From contig JAYFRE010000036.1 in NCBI GenBank assembly GCA_034926235.1, positions 1 to 18,674 of the forward strand: a stretch of DNA of 18,674 bases, given 5' to 3'. Below the pieces are notes generated by a model that saw nothing but the letters and a program-made list of their open reading frames with translations, did no database searches and had not been told where the DNA came from. Of the stretch, positions 14,330 to 18,674 are shown one piece after another. The number at the start of each line of letters is the position of its first letter. The stretch's first letter is position 1. The stretch is from JAYFRE01 sp034926235. Lineage in GTDB: Bacteria; Pseudomonadota; Alphaproteobacteria; Rhodospirillales; Magnetospirillaceae. The position numbers were made by a program, and so were the translations under genes.

Positions 14330-14611
14330 ATGTTGTTTTTCGTGCACTGCATCGACAAGCCCAACCGCCGGGATGTGCGTCCCGCCAACCGTCCCGCTCA
14401 TCTGGAATTCATGAAAAAGCTGGGCGACAAGGTCGTCCTGGGCGGTCCGACCCTGGCCGAGGATGGCGAGACCATGACCGGCAGCGTCCTGATCCTGGAC
14501 ATGCCCGACCGCGCCGCCGTCGAGACGCTGATGGACAACGAACCCTATTTCAAGGCCGGCCTGTTCGAGGCGGTGATCATCCGTCCCTACAAAAAGGTGC
14601 TCGGCGCGTAA
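14330..14611 (+). CDS. YciI family protein
   Basis: A small 93-residue ferredoxin-like alpha/beta protein of the YciI family. The pattern fits: MLFFVHCIDKP, a histidine in RPAHLEFM (H24), LVLGGPTLAEDG-like turn (36-46), SVLILDMPD with an aspartate (D57/D60), and FKAGLFEAVIIRPYKKVL at the end. The His-Asp pair is the proposed active site; functions of most members are unknown. ATG 14330 has AGGAG about eight bases upstream. It is between gpsA (31 bases) and the EVE gene (12 bases), in the same operon. Confidence 0.9.
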   Translation: MLFFVHCIDKPNRRDVRPANRPAHLEFMKKLGDKVVLGGPTLAEDGETMTGSVLILDMPDRAAVETLMDNEPYFKAGLFEAVIIRPYKKVLGA

Positions 14612-14623
14612 AGGGAGGCGGAT

Positions 14624-15055
14624 ATGGCGCACTGGCTGGTCAAAAGCGAGCCGGGAAGCTGGTCCTGGGACGATCAGGTCAAGGCGGGGCGCACCCATTG
14701 GGACGGGGTGCGCAACCATCAGGCGGCGGCGGCGCTGAAGGCCATGCGTATCGGCGACGTGGCGTTTTTCTATCACTCGGTGAATGAAAAGCGGATCGTC
14801 GGGCTGGTCCGTATCGTGCGCGAACATTATCCCGATCCCGGGGATCCGACGGGGCGTTTCGTCATGGTCGATGTCGAAACGATTCGTCCCGTGCCGCATC
14901 CGGTCGGTCTGGACCGGATCAAGGCTGACCCCAGGCTGGCCGACTTGGCGCTGGTGCGCCAGTCGCGCCTGTCGGTGATGCCGATCGATGACGCATCCTG
15001 GGCGATCCTGTGCGGCATGGGCGGGCTGAGGTCGGACGGGGAGCCGTTGCCGTGA
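14624..15055 (+). CDS. EVE domain protein
   Basis: A 143-residue single EVE domain, related to PUA/YTH folds that bind modified bases. Signatures are HWLVKSEPGSWSWDD (3-17), WDGVRNHQAAAALKAMRIGDVAFFYHS (26-52) and VMVDVETIRPVPHPVGLDRIK (80-100). EVE proteins are thought to recognise modified nucleotides in RNA or DNA; no partner is fused here. Its stop overlaps the greB start as GTGA (15052-15055), so the two are translationally coupled. It is 12 bases after the YciI gene. Target is unknown. Confidence 0.9.
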   Translation: MAHWLVKSEPGSWSWDDQVKAGRTHWDGVRNHQAAAALKAMRIGDVAFFYHSVNEKRIVGLVRIVREHYPDPGDPTGRFVMVDVETIRPVPHPVGLDRIKADPRLADLALVRQSRLSVMPIDDASWAILCGMGGLRSDGEPLP

Positions 15056-15600
15056 GCAAGGCTTTCACCCGCGAAGGCGACGGCGACGAAGATGATGGCG
15101 GCGAGATCGACGCACGCCTGCCGGGCGGTAAAAACTATATCACCCAGGCCGGGTTCGACGCCTTGCGCGATGAACTGCGCCAGTTGCGCCATGTCGAACG
15201 GCCCAAGGTGGTCGAAGTGGTGTCCTGGGCGGCAGGCAATGGCGACCGCTCCGAAAACGGCGATTATCTTTACGGCAAGAAACGGCTGCGCGAGATCGAC
15301 CGGCGCATCCGTTTTCTGACCAAGCGAATCGAGATCGCGGAAATCGTCGATCCGGCGCTGCAGAAGAACCGCGACCAAGTTTTTTTCGGCGCGACCGTCC
15401 TTTACGTCAACGGGCGAGGCGAAGAACACCGCGTGACCATCGTCGGCGCGGATGAAACCGATTCCGACCGGGGGCGCATCAGTTGGCTGTCGCCGGTGGC
15501 GCGGGCCCTGATCAAGGCTTATGAGGGCGATGTCGTCGAGCTGCGGACGCCGGCCGGACGGGAAAGCCTGGAAGTGCTGGAAATCGATTATCCCGGATAG
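15052..15600 (+). CDS. greB: Transcription elongation factor GreB
   Basis: Stimulates transcript cleavage by backtracked RNA polymerase through its secondary channel. The 182-residue protein has an acidic 20-residue N-terminal extension (SKAFTREGDGDEDDGG), then the coiled-coil finger with VVSWAAGNGDRSENGDYLYGKKRLREIDRRIRFLTKRIE (57-94), including the tip acidic residues and the GreB-type basic YGKKRLREID stretch, then the FKBP-like C-terminal domain (about 105-182). GTG start 15052 is set by the GTGA overlap with the EVE gene and by the normal MSKAFTRE N-terminus. Last gene of the tsaD run. Confidence 0.93.
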   Translation: MSKAFTREGDGDEDDGGEIDARLPGGKNYITQAGFDALRDELRQLRHVERPKVVEVVSWAAGNGDRSENGDYLYGKKRLREIDRRIRFLTKRIEIAEIVDPALQKNRDQVFFGATVLYVNGRGEEHRVTIVGADETDSDRGRISWLSPVARALIKAYEGDVVELRTPAGRESLEVLEIDYPG

Positions 15601-15676
15601 GTCGTTTGTTCCTTGACCTGGCCCGGCCGGGCTTTCAGAACAAGGGATTCGGCACAGGCGTTAGAAGGAGGGGGGC

Positions 15677-16390
15677 ATGGCGGCGCGATCAATCGTCATT
15701 CTGACGGGGGCGGGCATTTCCCAGGAATCCGGGCTGGATACGTTCCGGTCCGAGGATGGCTTGTGGGCCAAGCACCGGATCGAGGATGTTTGTACGCCCG
15801 AGGGATTTCAGCGTGATCCTGCTCTGGTGCAGCGCTTCTATACCGGCCTGCGTCAAGGGCTGGCCGATGTTCAGCCCAATGCAGCGCATGTCGCCTTGGC
15901 GCGGCTCGAGAAGGAATGGCCGGGCGAAGTGTTTCTTGTCACCCAGAATGTCGATGATCTGCATGATCGCGCCGGCAGCCGCCATCTTCTGCACATGCAT
16001 GGTGAATTGATGAAGGGAGCCTGCACCGCCTGCGGCGCGGTGTTTCCCTGGGACGGCGAGATGAGCATGCAAAGCGTCTGCCCGTCATGCGGCGTCGTGG
16101 GGCGGGTGCGACCCCATATCGTTTGGTTCGGAGAAGAGCCGATCGGCATGCCGGAAATTTACGAGGCGCTTGAACGCTGCGATTTGTTCATTTCGATCGG
16201 GACGTCCGGCAATGTCTATCCGGCCGCTGGTTTCGTCCGCCATGTGCGCAGCCGCCGGGGTGTGCGCGCGGTCGAGATCAATCTGGAGCCGTCATTGGGG
16301 GCCAGTTTATTCGATGATGGTCTTTACGGCCCCGCGACGCAGAAGGTGCCCGAATATGTGGATCGGCTGTTGACCGGGCGTGACGCGTAG
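15677..16390 (+). CDS. cobB: NAD-dependent protein deacylase, sirtuin CobB type
   Basis: Removes acyl groups from lysines using NAD+. The 237-residue protein shows GAGISQESGLDTFR (11-24), TQNVDDLHDRAG (89-100), the catalytic histidine in HMHGEL (H108), two zinc pairs CTAC (C116, C119) and CPSC (C135, C138), RPHIVWFGE and SIGTSGNVYPAAGF. It is closest to the class III (SIRT5/CobB) type. In that class YxxR selects succinyl/malonyl groups; here the region reads RFYTGLRQ (53-60), with Tyr55 in place but Leu58 where Arg is expected and Arg59 next. ATG follows AAGGAGG. Placed 76 bases after greB, possibly same unit. Confidence 0.93.
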   Translation: MAARSIVILTGAGISQESGLDTFRSEDGLWAKHRIEDVCTPEGFQRDPALVQRFYTGLRQGLADVQPNAAHVALARLEKEWPGEVFLVTQNVDDLHDRAGSRHLLHMHGELMKGACTACGAVFPWDGEMSMQSVCPSCGVVGRVRPHIVWFGEEPIGMPEIYEALERCDLFISIGTSGNVYPAAGFVRHVRSRRGVRAVEINLEPSLGASLFDDGLYGPATQKVPEYVDRLLTGRDA

Positions 16391-16393
16391 CGC

Positions 16394-16412
16394 CCGGATT
16401 TCAGAAATCCGG
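16394..16412. repeat. 8-bp hairpin between convergent sirtuin and GST genes
   Basis: CCGGATTT (16394-16401) and AAATCCGG (16405-16412) form a perfect stem with a three-base loop, four bases after the sirtuin stop and overlapping the GST stop codon (16401-16403). No T-tract follows on either strand, so it may be a weak or Rho-assisted 3' end for both genes. Confidence 0.55.
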
Positions 16413-17072
16413 ATCGGAATAATGTTTGGGCGGCGGAATGTTGGACAAGCGGTCCGCCAGCAACGGGCGGAAGCTGGGGCGCGATTTGACCCGCGCATAC
16501 CAATCTTTGGCCGGCGCTGACAATTCCCACGGCACATCGCCGATATAGTCGAGGCAGGACAGATGCGAGGCGGCGGTGATGTCGGCCAGGGAAAAAACGT
16601 CTCCGGCCAGCCAACGCCGTTCCTCGGCCAACCAGCCGATATAGGAAATATGCTCGTGAATGGCGGTGAATCCGGCCCGGATCAACCGGGAATCCGGGCC
16701 ATCGCCGGTTCGCCGCAGCCTTTTCATCAATTTTTCGCCGACCAGGGGAACGGTGACCTCGCGGCAGAATTTGCCGTCGAACCAGCCGATCAGACGGCGC
16801 ACTTCGGCCCGGATCGGCGGTTCGTGTCCCAGAAGCGGGGGGTCGGGCAGGGTTTCGTCCAGATATTCGGCAATCGATCGCGAATCAGACAGAACCGCGC
16901 CGTCGGGTTCGACCAGCACCGGCACTTCGCCCGCCGGGTTCAGGCGCAAAAAGTCCTCCCGCCGATCCCAGGGGTGTTCTTCCACCATCTCGAAAGGCAG
17001 CTTTTTTTCGCCGAGGACAATGCGAACCGCACGCGAAAACGGGCATAGCAATTGATGATAAAGTGTTCGCAT
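16401..17072 (-). CDS. Glutathione S-transferase family protein
   Basis: A 223-residue cytosolic GST. The thioredoxin-like N-terminal half (1-78) begins MRTLYHQLLCPFSRAVRIVL, with Cys10 in a CPFS motif at the glutathione-binding position, and includes NPAGEVPVLVEPDGAVLSDSRSIAEYLDE (45-73, cis-Pro and the glutathione-contacting D/S). The C-terminal helical half includes AGDVFSLADITAASHL. Cys in place of Tyr/Ser suggests an omega/beta-like or stringent-starvation-like member, but substrate is unknown. The ATG at 17072 is preceded by AAGAG. It faces the sirtuin gene and diverges from the UppP-like gene. Confidence 0.9.
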   Translation of the reverse strand: MRTLYHQLLCPFSRAVRIVLGEKKLPFEMVEEHPWDRREDFLRLNPAGEVPVLVEPDGAVLSDSRSIAEYLDETLPDPPLLGHEPPIRAEVRRLIGWFDGKFCREVTVPLVGEKLMKRLRRTGDGPDSRLIRAGFTAIHEHISYIGWLAEERRWLAGDVFSLADITAASHLSCLDYIGDVPWELSAPAKDWYARVKSRPSFRPLLADRLSNIPPPKHYSDPDF

Positions 17073-17158
17073 GGCTCTTATTTAGCGCTCTGACCGGTTT
17101 CTGCCAAGGACAATACCGCGAAACCGTCCAGTCGCGCGCATCGTCAAGGTCGATCTTG

Positions 17159-17187
17159 TTTAAAATAAGGCATGTCTGTGCTATAAG
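17159..17187 (+). promoter_or_regulatory. Candidate sigma-70 promoter for the UppP-like gene
   Basis: TTTAAA (17159-17164) and TATAAG (17182-17187) with 17 bases between; four and five of six consensus matches. Transcription would begin near 17194, just before GGAGGG (17197-17202) and the GTG start. Confidence 0.5.
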
Positions 17188-17210
17188 CCGATAAACGGAG
17201 GGACCGGCAT

Positions 17211-18005
17211 GTGCATCAGCTCCAACTTGTTGATTTAATTACGCTTGCCCTGATCGAGGGCGTAGCGGATTTGCTGCCGGTCGATTCGTCGGCGCATGCT
17301 CTTCTCGCATCCTGGCTGCTGCATTGGCGGGCGGGTCCCATCGTCATTTCCATTCATGCCGGCGCAGCGATTGCGCTGCTGTTGTATTTCTGGCGCGATG
17401 TCGGTCGGATGGGGCTGGGCGTCTGGCGGCTTGCCCATGGCCGAGTGGAAACGGGCGGGCGGCTATTGGGCAAAGTCATCGCGGTGGCGACGCCTTGGGC
17501 GGTGGCGGCGGCGATGGGCGGACGTCCGGTGCCCGGCCCGGATCTTCTGCCGATGGTTGGGGCCATTACGCTGGTTTCCGCGATCCTGATGCTGCTTATC
17601 GACCGGCTGTCGATGACGGTGAAACGGATTGAGCATCTGTCTCTCGCCAGTGTGGCGGGGCTGGCGCTGCTTCAGCTTCTGGCCCTGATTCCCGGCGTCG
17701 GGCGCGTCGTCGCGCTGTTGTCGGGCGCGCGGCTGCTGGGGATGGAACGCGCCGATGCCTATCGTTTCGTCTTGTTGGTGCAGATTCCCATTCTTTTGGT
17801 GCAGGCCGTCGCTGAGGCGTCTCTTTGCTATCGGCCCGGGGCATTGCCGAGTATGGGCGATTTGCTGATGGTCGCGATCACCATTGCCTGCGTGCTGCCG
17901 GCCGTGGCTCTGTCCATGGCGTGGATGCGCCGCTTCGGCCTGACGCCGTTCGCGGTGTACCGGCTGGGGGTCGGGGCGGCCTTGATCGGTTTGACGGTGT
18001 TGTGA
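17211..18005 (+). CDS. Divergent undecaprenyl-diphosphatase (UppP/BacA) family membrane protein
   Basis: A 264-residue polytopic membrane protein matching the length and plan of BacA/UppP, which dephosphorylates undecaprenyl diphosphate for cell-wall lipid recycling. Family motif 1 reads EGVADLLPVDSSAHALL (16-32) where EGxTEFLPVSSTGHL is usual: the first Glu (E16), a Ser (S26) and His29 are kept, but the second Glu is Asp20. Motif 2 reads PGVGRVVALLSGARLLG (161-177) instead of PGxSRSGAT: Arg165 is kept, Ser is Gly164. About eight hydrophobic segments. GTG 17211 is the start: GGAGGG is eight bases upstream and the ATG at 17209 is out of frame. Activity may be altered. Confidence 0.8.
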   Translation: MHQLQLVDLITLALIEGVADLLPVDSSAHALLASWLLHWRAGPIVISIHAGAAIALLLYFWRDVGRMGLGVWRLAHGRVETGGRLLGKVIAVATPWAVAAAMGGRPVPGPDLLPMVGAITLVSAILMLLIDRLSMTVKRIEHLSLASVAGLALLQLLALIPGVGRVVALLSGARLLGMERADAYRFVLLVQIPILLVQAVAEASLCYRPGALPSMGDLLMVAITIACVLPAVALSMAWMRRFGLTPFAVYRLGVGAALIGLTVL

Positions 18006-18081
18006 TTATGCGGGCCGGGGTGACGACGCATTCCTAATCTCGCCATAAAGTCGTGCTGATTTCGGCCTTGAAAGCCGGTCT

Positions 18082-18096
18082 TGGCAAAAAATGCCA
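18082..18096. promoter_or_regulatory. Small palindrome upstream of the response regulator gene
   Basis: TGGCA (18082-18086), five A, TGCCA (18092-18096), 62 bases before the chvI-like start. It has the shape of a TTGGC-N-GCCA type operator. No trusted promoter is seen in the 152-base gap, so its role is a guess. Confidence 0.3.
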
Positions 18097-18157
18097 GAGC
18101 GGCCACAGTGAACGGCTCGGTAAGCTGTTCTGGAACGTTTGAAGAAAGTGTCCGACC

Positions 18158-18674
18158 GTGCCTCAAACCATCACCCTGGTCGATGACGACCGCAACATTC
18201 TCACCTCGGTGTCCATCGCTCTGGAGGCCGAGGGGTTCAAGGTGCGCACCTATACCGACGGTGCCGAAGCTCTGCGCGCCCTGACGGCGCAGCCTACCGA
18301 TCTGGCCGTGCTCGACATCAAGATGCCGCGCATGGACGGGATGGAGCTTTTGCAGCGTCTGCGCAAGGTTTCGGCGATGCCGGTGATCTTCCTGACCTCG
18401 AAGGATGACGAGGTGGACGAGGTGCTGGGGCTGCGCATGGGCGCCGATGATTATATCAAGAAACCCTTTTCCCAGCGTTTGCTGATCGAGCGTATCCGGG
18501 CGCTTCTGCGCCGGGGCGAACTGGTGCGCGAGGATACGGAAAGTGAGTCGCAGGCGGTGGTGCGCGGCGAGCTGGCGCTCGATCCGGCGCGCCATTCCTG
18601 CAGTTGGAAAGGCCAGCCGGTCGATCTGACCGTGACCGAATTTCTGATCTTGAAATCGCTCGCCCTGCGACCCG
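18158..18674 (+). CDS. chvI: ChvI-type response regulator (OmpR/PhoB family), C-terminus cut by window
   Basis: DNA-binding response regulator; in alphaproteobacteria ChvI works with the sensor kinase ChvG in envelope and acid-stress control. 172 codons are visible. The receiver domain (1-120) has the acidic pocket VDDD (8-11), phospho-acceptor D53 in LDIKMPRMDG, the switch FLTS near 80-83 and the lysine in YIKKPF. The OmpR-type winged helix begins near 133 (RGELALDPARHSC...VDLTVTEFLILKSLALRP) and runs past the edge. Start GTG 18158 gives the typical MPQTITLVDDDRNILTSVSIALEAEGF; its ribosome site (AAGAAAG) is weak. The assignment to ChvI rests on N-terminal similarity; the partner kinase would lie downstream. 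Confidence 0.85.
   Translation, partial: MPQTITLVDDDRNILTSVSIALEAEGFKVRTYTDGAEALRALTAQPTDLAVLDIKMPRMDGMELLQRLRKVSAMPVIFLTSKDDEVDEVLGLRMGADDYIKKPFSQRLLIERIRALLRRGELVREDTESESQAVVRGELALDPARHSCSWKGQPVDLTVTEFLILKSLALRP

Noticed and set aside
17209..17238. Nine-codon leader frame overlapping the GTG of the UppP-like gene
   Set aside because: It fits the ribosome-site spacing but such a short overlap is easily due to chance and has no attenuation structure.
18081..18096. Sigma-54-like TTGGCA...TGCC before the response regulator
   Set aside because: The GG and GC dinucleotides are eight bases apart, not the required ten; kept only as a palindrome.

Overview
The window is a GC-rich, densely coded stretch of chromosome, most likely from an alphaproteobacterium of the Rhodospirillales (a Magnetospirillum-like organism is my best guess, from gene order and protein character, not from a database match). 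The basis is the neighbourhood hemW-rdgB-rph opposite hrcA-grpE, the hemC-hemD-hemY cluster divergent from tsaD-gpsA-yciI-EVE, and a ChvI-type response regulator. I see no prophage, insertion sequence, CRISPR array or toxin-antitoxin pair.

Layout. 1-2231 (minus): GNAT acetyltransferase, rph, rdgB and the 5' end of hemW; the last three are tightly coupled. 2494-4157 (plus): the heat-shock pair hrcA-grpE, ended by an intrinsic terminator that lies inside the 3' coding end of the convergent thpR. 4184-6530 (minus): a probable three-gene operon SGNH esterase -> FIST sensory protein -> ThpR. 6531-6951: a 421-base stretch with no secure gene. 6952-7695 (plus): a Bax-inhibitor-1 family membrane protein with a strong bidirectional terminator. 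7782-8432 (minus): a J-domain protein with an unusual N-terminus. 8433-8943: a 511-base stretch without a convincing gene, partly AT-rich, with inverted repeats and a terminator. 8944-9018 (minus): tRNA-Thr(CGU). 9095-12155 (minus): hemC-hemD-hemY, tetrapyrrole synthesis. 12210-15600 (plus): tsaD, gpsA, a YciI-like gene, an EVE-domain gene and greB. 15677-16390 (plus): a class III-type sirtuin. 16401-17072 (minus): a glutathione S-transferase. 17211-18005 (plus): a divergent UppP/BacA-family membrane protein. 18158-end (plus): a ChvI-type response regulator, cut by the window.

Most genes are housekeeping: nucleotide-pool cleaning and RNA maturation (rdgB, rph), protein folding (hrcA, grpE, J-protein), heme (hemC, hemD, hemY, hemW), tRNA t6A modification (tsaD), phospholipid precursor (gpsA), transcript rescue (greB) and deacylation (sirtuin). 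The less ordinary parts are the 8433-8943 stretch, which could encode an untranslated RNA or be a tRNA-adjacent relic; the grpE terminator embedded in thpR; the J-domain protein with a possible ribbon-helix-helix N-terminus; the FIST-SGNH-ThpR operon; and two enzymes (sirtuin, UppP-like) with changes at family signature positions. I found no clear new multi-gene system. All start sites, promoters and functions are read from sequence only.
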